From: Pseudomonadota bacterium
GTDB taxonomy: Bacteria; Pseudomonadota; Gammaproteobacteria; Xanthomonadales; Xanthomonadaceae
Length of the DNA: 64,000 nucleotides
Direction: 5' to 3'
Assembly: GCA_023388355.1 (NCBI GenBank)
Contig: JAEWGI010000065.1
Span: forward strand, 1 to 64,000
The notes under the pieces are model-generated. The model searched no databases and had not been told where the DNA came from. It saw only the letters and a list, made by a program, of their open reading frames with translations. The translations under genes and the position numbers were made by a program. Shown here piece by piece: positions 17,142 through 26,278 of the stretch (positions are counted from its first letter, which is position 1; each line of letters opens with the position of its first letter).

Positions 17142-18514
17142 GTCCTGCCCCCGCGCAGGGCATGGACAGGTGTGCCGGAGACGAGCACGTGCCGCTTTCC
17201 GGCAACGATCCGAAACCGGTGGTCCAGGTCGGCGAGGTCGCGAAGCCCCGGGGCGTCGACCAGCAGCCGGAATCCCACCAGCGCATGCGGCAGCCCGAGA
17301 TGACGCTGCACGTCCGGCCGCAGCTGTCGTTCGAAGTCCCCGACGTCCTGCGTGGTCCGGCCCATGCGCACGGAGAAGGCCAAGGGCAGCGATCCGGCCG
17401 CGTCCACCGCCCAGCCGCGAATCGACAGCCTGCCACCGTCCAGGCCGATCTCGTCGACATGGCCCACCTCTTGGCCCTGGTAGCGCGCAGGCGCCGCGGG
17501 GCCCGCGCCGGTCAATGACAGGTAAAACGCCTCGGACTGTTCGGCGACGCGTGCGGCGGGCATCGGCGCCGGGCCCGCGCGTTCCCAGTCCAGCTGCACG
17601 GGCAGGTAGCCGCGGGCCTGGAGCAACTGCTGGATCCGGCCCTGGTGGGCGGCGGGCACGTACGCATCGAGCGCGAAGTCGCCACCGGCGTGGGGTTCGA
17701 GCCACAGCGCAACCAGATCCTCGGCCATGTCCTGCTCGAACACCCTCTGCACGACCGCGTCGATGCGGAACGGCGAGTAATGTTCGTCGACCAGCGCCTT
17801 CAGCCTGGGCGTGGCGGCGGCCTTGCCCTGGGCCGCCAGGGCCAGGGCCTGGTCGCCGGACAGCACCGGCACGCCGGCCTTGGGGAACAGGCCCGATGCC
17901 AGACTGCTCTTGCCGAAGCCGGGCGGCTGCATCAGCAGGTAGGCAACGGGCCGGCGACGGCCGATATGGATGACGTGGCGCGGGACCGGATCCCCGGCCT
18001 GGGTGATGCTGGGCCCCATCCATTTCCAGGCATAGCCGGCCAGGACTTTGCGCAGCATCGGCATGCTCGGGAACAGGCGATGGTCGATGCCCCGCTCCAC
18101 GCGCCGCCACTCGGGCCGTCGCGACGAAACAATGCCCAGCTCCAGCACCAGCACCCCGTCATCGGCAAGCCGTTCGACGAGCCTCCCGATCAGCGCCGGC
18201 TGGTCGTCCGCATAGTGCAGCGCGGAGGCGAGCAGGATCACGTCGAAGCGCTCGTCGGGCAGCCGGGTCCAGTCCTGTTCCCGGAACTCGCAGCCAGGGA
18301 ACCGCTTGCGCGCGCGGGCGAGGTAGGCCGCCGACTGGTCGATGCCAAGCACCCGCGCTGCCCCCTGGAAGTCGGCGAAGCCGCAGAAGAAGCCCTCGTT
18401 GCAGCCCACGTCGAGGAACGATTTGCCCGCCAGCTCCGGCAGGTGCAGCGCCTTGAGCTTGTCCAGCGTGAGCGAATCGCCCGCGGCATCCGGAAAGGAC
18501 TGGTACTGGGCCAT
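17138..18514 (-). CDS. Methyltransferase / P-loop-like / GW-module protein, candidate O-polysaccharide chain terminator
   Basis: The product is 458 residues. Residues ~30-170 are a class I SAM methyltransferase (LDVGCNEGFF as motif I, VLGIDQSAAYLARARKRF, FDVILLASALHYADD). Residues ~188-310 start with a P-loop-like PVAYLLMQPPGFGKSSLASG, reminiscent of small kinases, though the first Gly/Ala of the loop is Gln. Residues 361-424 form a module also found at the Wzt C-terminus. In ABC-exported O-antigens, WbdD-like methyltransferase/kinase proteins cap the glycan and the Wzt C-terminal domain recognises the cap; position and architecture suggest the same job here. ATG at 18514 follows the wzt stop by 7 nt. 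The stop overlaps the next GTG. Confidence 0.7.
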   Translation of the reverse strand: MAQYQSFPDAAGDSLTLDKLKALHLPELAGKSFLDVGCNEGFFCGFADFQGAARVLGIDQSAAYLARARKRFPGCEFREQDWTRLPDERFDVILLASALHYADDQPALIGRLVERLADDGVLVLELGIVSSRRPEWRRVERGIDHRLFPSMPMLRKVLAGYAWKWMGPSITQAGDPVPRHVIHIGRRRPVAYLLMQPPGFGKSSLASGLFPKAGVPVLSGDQALALAAQGKAAATPRLKALVDEHYSPFRIDAVVQRVFEQDMAEDLVALWLEPHAGGDFALDAYVPAAHQGRIQQLLQARGYLPVQLDWERAGPAPMPAARVAEQSEAFYLSLTGAGPAAPARYQGQEVGHVDEIGLDGGRLSIRGWAVDAAGSLPLAFSVRMGRTTQDVGDFERQLRPDVQRHLGLPHALVGFRLLVDAPGLRDLADLDHRFRIVAGKRHVLVSGTPVHALRGGRT

Positions 18515-18521
18515 CGGATGA

Positions 18522-19715
18522 TCAGTTCCGGTGCTGCAGCGTGGATGGTTGACCGGCCGTGGCCGGATCGGGCGGTGCCTGCAGGCAGGCCAGGACCGGC
18601 GCGGCCATGCGCAGCGCGCCGCTGGCCTGCTCCGCGCCGTGCCCGCCGAACACGCGTACGCCGCCAAGCTCCGGCAGGCTCCCCACGCCCGGGATCTCGA
18701 CCGTCGCCATGAAACCGCAGGTGCCGTCGGCCAGGCCGAAGTGCTGCAGCACGTCGCGCCGGTGCACGCGCTCGCGCACTTCCGCCATGAACCGGTGGCC
18801 CTGCCACTCCACCACCAGCGCCGACGGCAGTCCGCCGTGGCCGTCGATCATCCAGCCCTTGAGGAAGAAGCGCCCGGGTTGCTCGATGCGGATCTCCTCG
18901 ACCGCACCGAACACGTGCACCGCGCCCGGCTCCTGCGGATCTTCTTCGATCGCTTCCTGTCCCATGCGCAGGCGCGTCATCAGCTCATGGTAGTAGCGCA
19001 GCGAATCGCCGATCTCACCGGCATGCACCAGGCGCCCGCGCTCGAGCACGATGCCCTTGTTGCAGATGTCGCGCAGCAGGCCGACGCTGTGGCTGGCAAG
19101 CACCACGATGCGGCTGCCGCTGACGCGGCTGCGCATGCGTTCCTTGGCGCGCGCCATGAAGTTGGCGTCGCCGGTGCCCAGCCATTCGTCCATCAGGATG
19201 ATGTCGTGCTGGACCGAGGTGGAGATCGCGAATCCCAGCCGCAGCCGTTGTCCGGACGACAGCGTGCGCAGGCGGTGGCCTTCCTTCTCCTGCAGGCCTG
19301 CGAACTCCAGGATCGAGTCCACCTCGCCGCGCAGGAAGGAAGAGTGCAGCCCCATTGCCACGCCGCGCAGGAAGATGTTCTCGCGCACCGTGGCTTCGCC
19401 GTTGAAACCGAGCGACATGTTGAGCAGCGCCTGGCAGCTGCCCTGCACGTCGAGCTCGCCGCTGGTGGGCTGGTAGACGCGATTGAGCACGCGCAGCAGG
19501 GTGCTCTTGCCGGCCCCGTTGCGGCCGAGGATCGCCAGGCGGTCGCCATCGGCGACGTCCAGGTCGATACGGTCGAGCAGCCGCACCACGCCGCGCTTGG
19601 GCGGGTCGAACGCGGCTCCCAGGTACATGCCGAGCCAGCCGCTGCTGGCGCGCTCGCGCTGCAGGAAGATGGGAACATCCAGGCTCAGCCCGCGGGCGCG
19701 GATATGTGCGCTCAT
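18522..19715 (-). CDS. wzt: ABC transporter ATP-binding protein for polysaccharide export, with C-terminal binding module (Wzt)
   Basis: The 397-residue ATPase powers export of an undecaprenyl-linked polysaccharide across the inner membrane together with the adjacent permease. Walker A GRNGAGKST is at 64-72, the signature LSSGQRLRLGF at 152-162, Walker B IILMDEWLG at 172-180 and the switch His in VVLASHS at ~209. An extra C-terminal part (~265-380) contains GRFFLKGWMIDGHGGLP and ERVHRRDVLQHFGL, the same module as in the next protein. Wzt proteins with such extensions bind the modified chain end. ATG at 19715 is 4 nt after the wzm stop; upstream in-frame codons overlap wzm and are not used. 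Confidence 0.9.
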   Translation of the reverse strand: MSAHIRARGLSLDVPIFLQRERASSGWLGMYLGAAFDPPKRGVVRLLDRIDLDVADGDRLAILGRNGAGKSTLLRVLNRVYQPTSGELDVQGSCQALLNMSLGFNGEATVRENIFLRGVAMGLHSSFLRGEVDSILEFAGLQEKEGHRLRTLSSGQRLRLGFAISTSVQHDIILMDEWLGTGDANFMARAKERMRSRVSGSRIVVLASHSVGLLRDICNKGIVLERGRLVHAGEIGDSLRYYHELMTRLRMGQEAIEEDPQEPGAVHVFGAVEEIRIEQPGRFFLKGWMIDGHGGLPSALVVEWQGHRFMAEVRERVHRRDVLQHFGLADGTCGFMATVEIPGVGSLPELGGVRVFGGHGAEQASGALRMAAPVLACLQAPPDPATAGQPSTLQHRN

Positions 19716-19719
19716 CGGC

Positions 19720-20562
19720 TCAGACCCACAGCGGCACGAAGCGCGCGTAGCGGCGGTACAGAACGGTCGCCACCAGCAGGCCAACGCACGTCATCACGCC
19801 GACATACCAGTAGCTCAGCGTTTCGATCTGCATGCCCAGGAACGGCGCGCGGAACAGGGCGACCAGGTGGTAGAACGGGTTGAGCCGCATGAACTGCCCG
19901 CGCAGGCTGTCGGCAGGCGCCATTTCCGGATACCAGATGATCGGCGTCAGCAGGAAGATGAACACCGAGACGTTGGAGATGAGCTGGGCGAAATCCGGGA
20001 AACGCGCGCCGATGAGCGAGAACACCACGCTCACCCACAGCACGTTGAGGAAAATCAGCGCCGCGGTCGGCACCGCCAGCAGCAGGCCCATCGGCTCGAT
20101 GCCCGGATGGATCACCAGTGCGACCACCGTGATCGGGACGAACATCAGCATGTCGAAGAACGACTTGGCCAGCGACTGCAGCAGGTAGTCGGTCAGGCGC
20201 ATGTGGCCGTCCATGATGAAGGCATGGCTGGCGTTGAACACGCTCGCGCTGCCGACCACCGCCGACATCAGCGTGCGGAAGACGATCGCGCCCAGCGCCA
20301 CATAGGCTGCGAACTCGACCATCGTGCGCCCGTGCAGGCTGGCGAAGAACGACCCCAGGCCGAACACGTAGACCAGCGACGGCACCAGCAGCCACAGGGG
20401 GCCGAGATAGGAACGACGCGTACGCACGAGGATGTCGAGCCAGCTCGACAGCGCCCAGAACTCCGGGTTGCGCAGGCTCTGGCCGAGCTCGCGCCACAGC
20501 CGCCCGGCAACCAGATCCGGATTGCGCGCGATCACGGCGCCCCCCTCCATCATCCGGCTCAC
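19720..20562 (-). CDS. wzm: ABC-2 type polysaccharide export permease (Wzm)
   Basis: This 280-residue inner-membrane protein has about six hydrophobic segments and the ABC-2/Wzm look: RTRRSYLGPLWLLVPSLVYV near the N-terminus, LTPIIWYPEMAP, and RLNPFYHLVALFRAPFLG in the last third. It would form the channel with Wzt. GTG at 20562 overlaps the metB stop (GTGA); ATG at 20553 or 20550 are alternatives that shorten it by three or four residues. It opens the polysaccharide gene series directly behind metB. Confidence 0.9.
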   Translation of the reverse strand: MSRMMEGGAVIARNPDLVAGRLWRELGQSLRNPEFWALSSWLDILVRTRRSYLGPLWLLVPSLVYVFGLGSFFASLHGRTMVEFAAYVALGAIVFRTLMSAVVGSASVFNASHAFIMDGHMRLTDYLLQSLAKSFFDMLMFVPITVVALVIHPGIEPMGLLLAVPTAALIFLNVLWVSVVFSLIGARFPDFAQLISNVSVFIFLLTPIIWYPEMAPADSLRGQFMRLNPFYHLVALFRAPFLGMQIETLSYWYVGVMTCVGLLVATVLYRRYARFVPLWV

Positions 20563-21737
20563 GACAGCGCGTTCTCCAGATCCGCGCGCAGATCCGCCAG
20601 CGCCTCAACGCCCACGCTGAGCCGCACCAGCTCATCCCCGATCCCCAGCCGTGCCCGCGTGTCCGCCGGGATCGACGCATGGGTCATCACCGCCGGGTGG
20701 TTGACCAGGCTTTCCACGCCGCCCAGCGATTCGGCCAGGGTGAACAGGCGGGTGCGCTCGCAGAAGCGCTTCGCGGCGTCGAAGCCGCCCTTCAGGCGCA
20801 CCGAGACGATGCCGCCGAAGCCGTCCATCTGCCGCTTCGCGAGCGCGTGCTGGGGATGCGATTCGAGCCCCGGGTAGATCACCTCCCGCACGCCGTCGTG
20901 GGCCTGCAGGTACTCGGCCAGCGCCTGCGCATTGGCGCAGTGGGCCTGCATGCGCAGGTGCAGGGTCTTGAGGCCGCGCAGGGCCAGGAAGCTGTCGAAC
21001 GGGCCCTGCACCGCGCCGCAGGAGTTCTGCAGGAAGGCGAGCTGGTCGGCCAGTTCCGCGTCGTCGCCGACCACGGCGATGCCGCCGACCATGTCCGAGT
21101 GGCCGTTGAGGTACTTGGTGGCCGAGTGCATGACGATGTCGGCGCCGTGTTCGAGCGGGCGCTGCAGGATCGGCGAAGCGAAGGTGTTGTCGACCACCAC
21201 GCGCGCGCCGTGGCGGCGGGCGATCGCGGCAACGGCGGCGATGTCGACGATCTTGAGCAGCGGGTTGGTCGGGGTCTCGATCCAGACCAGCTTCGTCTTC
21301 GGGGTGAGCGCGGCTTCGAACGCGGCCAGGTCGGTCATGTCGACGAAGCCGAAGTCCAGCCCCGCGCTGCGCCGGCGCACGCGCTCGAACAGGCGGTAGC
21401 TGCCGCCGTAGATGTCGTCCATCGCCAGCACGTGGTCGCCGCTGTCGAGCAGCTCGAGGATCGTGGCGGTGGCCGCCATGCCCGAGGCGAAGGCGAAGCC
21501 GCGGCTGCCGCCCTCCACACCCGCCACGCCGCGCTCCCAGGCGAAGCGGGTGGGGTTGTGGGTGCGCGAGTATTCGAAGCCCTGGTGCTCGCCCGGACTG
21601 GACTGGGCGTAGGTGCTGGTGGCGTAGATCGGCGGCATCACCGCGCCGGTGGACGGGTCGTGCGCCTGGCCGGCATGGATCGCCTTGGTACCGAGTCCCC
21701 AACCAGCCGTGTCGCCCGCCTCGCGGGGGTCCGTCAT
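20559..21737 (-). CDS. metB: Cystathionine gamma-synthase / gamma-lyase family PLP enzyme
   Basis: The product is 392 residues. The PLP lysine is in MHSATKYLNGHSD; YSRTHNPTRFAWE, FASGMAATATIL and the C-terminal ESLGGVESLVNHPAVMTHAS are classical Cys/Met-metabolism PLP enzyme motifs. Family members either form cystathionine from O-succinylhomoserine and cysteine (MetB) or cleave it to cysteine (gamma-lyase); sequence alone does not separate the two. Because cystathionine beta-synthase is encoded just upstream, a gamma-lyase role in reverse transsulfuration is plausible. The symbol metB follows Xanthomonas use, where this gene borders the LPS O-antigen locus. Confidence 0.88.
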   Translation of the reverse strand: MTDPREAGDTAGWGLGTKAIHAGQAHDPSTGAVMPPIYATSTYAQSSPGEHQGFEYSRTHNPTRFAWERGVAGVEGGSRGFAFASGMAATATILELLDSGDHVLAMDDIYGGSYRLFERVRRRSAGLDFGFVDMTDLAAFEAALTPKTKLVWIETPTNPLLKIVDIAAVAAIARRHGARVVVDNTFASPILQRPLEHGADIVMHSATKYLNGHSDMVGGIAVVGDDAELADQLAFLQNSCGAVQGPFDSFLALRGLKTLHLRMQAHCANAQALAEYLQAHDGVREVIYPGLESHPQHALAKRQMDGFGGIVSVRLKGGFDAAKRFCERTRLFTLAESLGGVESLVNHPAVMTHASIPADTRARLGIGDELVRLSVGVEALADLRADLENALS

Positions 21738-21853
21738 GTCGCTGAATCCAATGAATTCCGGGCCCGGATTCTAGCATCGGGGCGGTTGGGGGCCGGTGCA
21801 GGTGGGTGGGGGAGGTTCATGGTGGCGACGCTGCGGGCGCGCCCCCACCCCAG

Positions 21854-21927
21854 CCCTCCCCCGCTCGCGGGGGAGGGGGCCAGAGCAGCCCTTGCATCAA
21901 ACTCCCTCCCCCGCCTGCGGGGGAGGG
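21854..21927. repeat. Two copies of a GC-rich hairpin repeat
   Basis: Two hairpins with identical 9-bp arms, CCCTCCCCC and GGGGGAGGG, lie at 21854-21877 and 21904-21927, with GCTCGC and GCCTGC as loops. A third copy with the same arms occurs at 29288-29308. The pair fills the gap between metB and the cystathionine beta-synthase gene. Such CTCCCCC/GGGGGAG palindromes look like a dispersed intergenic repeat family. A role in mRNA 3'-end stability is only a guess. Confidence 0.75.
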
Positions 21928-21946
21928 TTGGGGTGGGGGCCGGCTT

Positions 21947-23326
<1,380 letters not shown>

Positions 23327-23458
23327 GCGTCGAATGGCCGGCCGGGAAGCGGCGATTATCGCATCGGCCCGTGCAGCGTCGGCGCGATGACGTCGGATGA
23401 CGCACGGGCGACGGCGACCGACGAGGATGGCCGCCGCCGCCCGTGACTTCGAAAGCGG

Positions 23459-23677
23459 TCAGTGTTGCAGGGTGTCGTACATCCGGGTCAGGCGGTCCTT
23501 GGCGGCCAGCTTCTCGCGCTTCATCTGCGACAGCGTGGTGTCGTCGATCGGGAGCACGCCGAGTTCGGCGTCGAGCACTTTCTTGTCCAGCTCCTTGTGC
23601 CGCTGGTAGAGCTGCTTGAACTCACGGTTGCCCTTGATCAGCTGGTCGAGTTCCGCCTGCGGTTGCCCTTCGAACAT
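23459..23677 (-). CDS. YdcH-like small coiled-coil protein (DUF465)
   Basis: The product is 72 residues, very charged and helical, starting MFEGQPQAELDQLIKGNREF and ending with MKREKLAAKDRLTRMYD. The pattern of FxxLxxxHxxLDxxI-type helices followed by LKxxKLxLKD-like residues is that of the YdcH/DUF465 family, whose function is unknown. ATG at 23677 is preferred over the in-frame codon 13 residues upstream because of family length. An intrinsic-terminator-like hairpin (23699-23729) lies just upstream, so the gene is probably transcribed on its own. Confidence 0.75.
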   Translation of the reverse strand: MFEGQPQAELDQLIKGNREFKQLYQRHKELDKKVLDAELGVLPIDDTTLSQMKREKLAAKDRLTRMYDTLQH

Positions 23678-23698
23678 GGAATCCTCCTGCGCAAATAC

Positions 23699-23729
23699 AA
23701 ACGCCCCGGCCATCACGGCGCGGGGCGTT
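23699..23729 (-). terminator. Hairpin followed by T-rich tract on the minus strand
   Basis: AACGCCCC at 23700-23707 pairs with GGGGCGTT at 23722-23729. Read on the minus strand the stem is followed by TTGTATTTG, giving the look of an intrinsic terminator for minus-strand transcripts from the right. It lies about 345 bp beyond the nearest minus-strand stop codon, so its transcript is uncertain. Confidence 0.5.
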
Positions 23730-24055
23730 GTCTCGGGTGGCAGACCGGGGACGGGCGATGCCCACCCTCCTGCACGCCCCCACCGGCGGCGGCTGGGCCG
23801 GCGACGCGGGGCTGGGGCTGGATCGGCTCGGTCATGTCTTCGGTCTGGCTCGGTGCCCGGGTGGCGATGGGGGGAGTCGCTGCCGCCCGGATGAGTCGAC
23901 CCTACTCCACCCGTCCTTGGCCGACAAGGGCCTGGACCAAGCCCGTGGCCGGTCGCCAGTCACGGTTCGCGCAACCTGTCGTGGAGGCGTTCAGCCGGAT
24001 CCACGCCGCAGCCCCGAGGCGGCCCGAGAATCCACCTCAAGTCATTGATTTAACG
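23730..24055. other. Non-coding stretch, nothing recognised
   Basis: About 325 bp between the YdcH-like gene and the envelope coiled-coil gene. The open frames here have low-complexity or antisense-like composition, and no motif or RNA gene is evident. Confidence 0.4.
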
Positions 24056-24075
24056 AAAAAATACGGAAAGCCCGT
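24055..24075 (-). terminator. Short stem followed by six T on the minus strand
   Basis: Immediately after the stop of the gene ending at 24076, the minus strand reads a 4-bp stem (ACGG/CCGT) followed by ATTTTTT. The stem is weak, but the T run in this very GC-rich DNA makes a terminator plausible. Confidence 0.4.
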
Positions 24076-24678
24076 TCAGCGCGGATCGGAGCCTTCCGTG
24101 CCCTCCAGGCTGCGCATCAGCTCTTCTTCCTGGCGCTTGAGCTCCGCCGCGCGCTGGCGCGCGGCACGCAGCCGGGCGGCCTCGCGGGAGGACACGCCCT
24201 GGAGCACGGTTTCGGCCTCCTGGCGGGCCATGGCCTCGGCCTCGGCGGCCTCGCGCAGGCGCGCGGCCTCCTCGGCCTGGATCTGGGTCTGGACCCGCAG
24301 GCGCTCGGCCTCCTGCCTGGCCCGCGCGGCCTCGCGGCGGCTGGCCTCAAGCAGCAGGTCGGCGCGCTCGCGCTCGAGGCGGTCGATCTCGCGCCGCGCC
24401 ACCGCGGTGCGGGTGGCGATCTCGGCCGTTTCCACCCGCCACTTCGCGACCAGCAGCGCGCCCGGGCGCTGGCGCGCGCGCGCCTCGGCCAGCGCCTGCA
24501 CCGCCTGGCGGGCCTGCAGCCGCTCCAGCGAGGCCAGGCCGACGGTCGATGCGTCGGCATCGATCGCCACCAGGCGCTGGTCCAGCGACGCCACGCCGGG
24601 GTCTTCGGCAGCCCGCGCCTGCGGCACGGACAGCAGTACGAGCATGGACAGCATGGCGGTCACGGCACGGGCGGTCAT
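24076..24678 (-). CDS. Secreted coiled-coil protein encoded with a DUF4398-like lipoprotein
   Basis: The product is 200 residues. It begins MTARAVTAMLSMLVLLSVPQ followed by ARAAEDP, a good signal peptide with cleavage after ARA. The mature protein is almost entirely alpha-helical, Ala/Glu/Arg-rich and coiled-coil (RLERERADLLLEASRREA, EAARLREAAEAEAMARQEAE). In related gammaproteobacteria a DUF4398 lipoprotein is often followed by a coiled-coil/OmpA protein; here the OmpA domain is absent and the protein stops after SLEGTEGSDPR. ATG at 24678 overlaps the lipoprotein stop (ATGA), fixing the start. The larger reading frame extending to 25077 is a shadow. The molecular role is unknown, perhaps envelope scaffolding. 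Confidence 0.65.
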   Translation of the reverse strand: MTARAVTAMLSMLVLLSVPQARAAEDPGVASLDQRLVAIDADASTVGLASLERLQARQAVQALAEARARQRPGALLVAKWRVETAEIATRTAVARREIDRLERERADLLLEASRREAARARQEAERLRVQTQIQAEEAARLREAAEAEAMARQEAETVLQGVSSREAARLRAARQRAAELKRQEEELMRSLEGTEGSDPR

Positions 24679-25061
24679 GGGGCGTCCTCCATCCCGAGGC
24701 TCCGGCGCAGTTCGGCGATCTCGGCACGACGCTGCTCGAGCTCGGCCATGGCCACCGCCTCGCGGCTGCGCGCATCGGCCACGCCGGCCAGGGCGGTGGC
24801 GCGCTGGGCCAGGTCGCGGGCCTCGGCTTCGCGCCGCTCGGCGAGCGCCGACTGGGCCAGGGCAAGCAGGCTCCGCGCACGCCCCAGCTCGTCGGCCGCG
24901 TACTGCTCGGCGTCGGCGTCGGATGCGCGCGCCAGCGCCTGCTGGGCGGCATTGATGTCGTTGGTGGGCGGCGGCAGCGAGACGCAAGCCGTGAGCGCGA
25001 GCACGCATCCGCAAGCCAATGCCTGCAGTGCGGTCCTGAAGTGTGCGAAGCTTGACGCCAT
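24675..25061 (-). CDS. DUF4398-like lipoprotein
   Basis: The product is 128 residues. The signal sequence is MASSFAHFRTALQALACGCV followed by LALTACVSLPPP, where LTAC fits a lipobox, so Cys becomes the lipidated N-terminus in the outer or inner membrane. The mature region NDINAAQQALARASDADAEQ is helical with regular AL/AE heptads and resembles DUF4398. Function is unknown. It is followed by an overlapping secreted coiled-coil gene. Divergent pilU begins 92 bp away, so the two transcripts may share a promoter region. Confidence 0.7.
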   Translation of the reverse strand: MASSFAHFRTALQALACGCVLALTACVSLPPPTNDINAAQQALARASDADAEQYAADELGRARSLLALAQSALAERREAEARDLAQRATALAGVADARSREAVAMAELEQRRAEIAELRRSLGMEDAP

Positions 25062-25152
25062 TGGGGGGCCGTGGCATTTACGGATGCGCGGCCATTGTCG
25101 GCAGCCTTCGCCTGATGCGCAACGGTCCGGGCGTCTCATTGGGGATTGGTAC

Positions 25153-26262
25153 ATGGACATCGGCTATTTCCTGAAGCTGATGACGGAAAAGAACGCATCG
25201 GACATGTTCCTGACCACCGGCGCGCCGGTCTACATCAAGGTCGAGGGCAAGCTCTACCCGCTGGGCAACACCGGCCTGCCGACGGGCATGGTGAAGAAGA
25301 TCGCCTATTCGCTGATGGACGAGGGCCAGGTTCCGCAGTTCGAGCGCGACCTGGAGCTGAACATGGCGATCTCGCTGCACGACTCGGGGCGCTTCCGCGT
25401 CAACGTGTTCAAGCAGCGCGGCGAGGTGGGCATGGTGATCCGCGCCATCCGCAGCACCATTCCCAGCATCGAGGAGCTGCAGCTGCCGCAGGTGCTCAAG
25501 GAGATCATCATGGCCCCGCGCGGGCTGGTGCTGCTGGTCGGCTCCACCGGTTCGGGCAAGTCGACCTCGCTGGCGGCGATGATCGACCACCGCAACAGCA
25601 CTACCTCGGGCCATATCCTCACCATCGAGGATCCGATCGAATACCTGCACAAGCACAAGAAGTCGATCGTCAACCAGCGCGAGGTCGGCCTCGACACCCA
25701 CGCCTTCCACAACGCGCTCAAGAACGCGATGCGCGAGGCGCCGGACGTGATCCTGATCGGCGAGATCCTGGACGCGACTACGATGGAGGCGGCGATCGCC
25801 TTCGCCGAGACCGGCCACCTGTGCCTGGCCACGCTGCACTCCAACAACGCCGACCAGACCATCGAGCGCATCCTCAACTTCTTCCCCGAGGCCGCGCACA
25901 AGAACGTGCTGATGAACCTGGCGCTGAACCTGCGCGCGGTGGTGTCGCAGCGGCTGGTGGCCGGCGTCGACGGCCGCCGGATGCCGGCGACCGAGGTGCT
26001 GATCAACACCCCGATGATTCGCGACCTGCTGCGGCGCGGCCAGGTGCACGAGATCAAGCAGGCGATGGAGGAGTCGCTCGAGGAAGGCATCGAGAGCTTC
26101 GACCAGTGCCTGTACCGGCTGTACAAGGAAGGCCGGATCGAACGCGAGACCGCGCTGCGCGCGGCCGACTCGCGCGAGGGGCTGGACCTGAAGTTCCGCC
26201 TGTCCGAAGGCGCCGAGGGCGAGCACGACCCCTACGCGGACGTGTTCGGCTCCTCGCACTGA
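25153..26262 (+). CDS. pilU: Type IV pilus retraction ATPase, PilU type
   Basis: The 369-residue secretion ATPase of the PilT/PilU family works with PilT to retract type IV pili. Walker A is GSTGSGKST (residues ~133-141), and the His box ends in GHLCLATLHSNNADQTIERI. Other landmarks are MDIGYFLKLMTEKNASDMFL at the start, the REVGLDTHAFHNALKNAMRE block, and a C-terminal tail (EGEHDPYADVFGSSH) beyond the PilT core as in PilU. In the acidic box the usual GEIRD is GEILD, with Leu for Arg. ATG at 25153 is the family start; the open frame upstream of it overlaps the divergent lipoprotein gene. pilT is not in the window. Confidence 0.9.
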   Translation: MDIGYFLKLMTEKNASDMFLTTGAPVYIKVEGKLYPLGNTGLPTGMVKKIAYSLMDEGQVPQFERDLELNMAISLHDSGRFRVNVFKQRGEVGMVIRAIRSTIPSIEELQLPQVLKEIIMAPRGLVLLVGSTGSGKSTSLAAMIDHRNSTTSGHILTIEDPIEYLHKHKKSIVNQREVGLDTHAFHNALKNAMREAPDVILIGEILDATTMEAAIAFAETGHLCLATLHSNNADQTIERILNFFPEAAHKNVLMNLALNLRAVVSQRLVAGVDGRRMPATEVLINTPMIRDLLRRGQVHEIKQAMEESLEEGIESFDQCLYRLYKEGRIERETALRAADSREGLDLKFRLSEGAEGEHDPYADVFGSSH

Positions 26263-26278
26263 CCGCGCTGCGCAGCGT

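Noticed and set aside
17142..18110. Longer N-terminus for the RgpF/glycerophosphotransferase protein (frame open to 18110)
   Set aside because: The text upstream of the GTG at 17141 is Arg/Pro/Gly-rich shadow of the methyltransferase gene. The GTGA overlap and the first YPDVA repeat support the short form.
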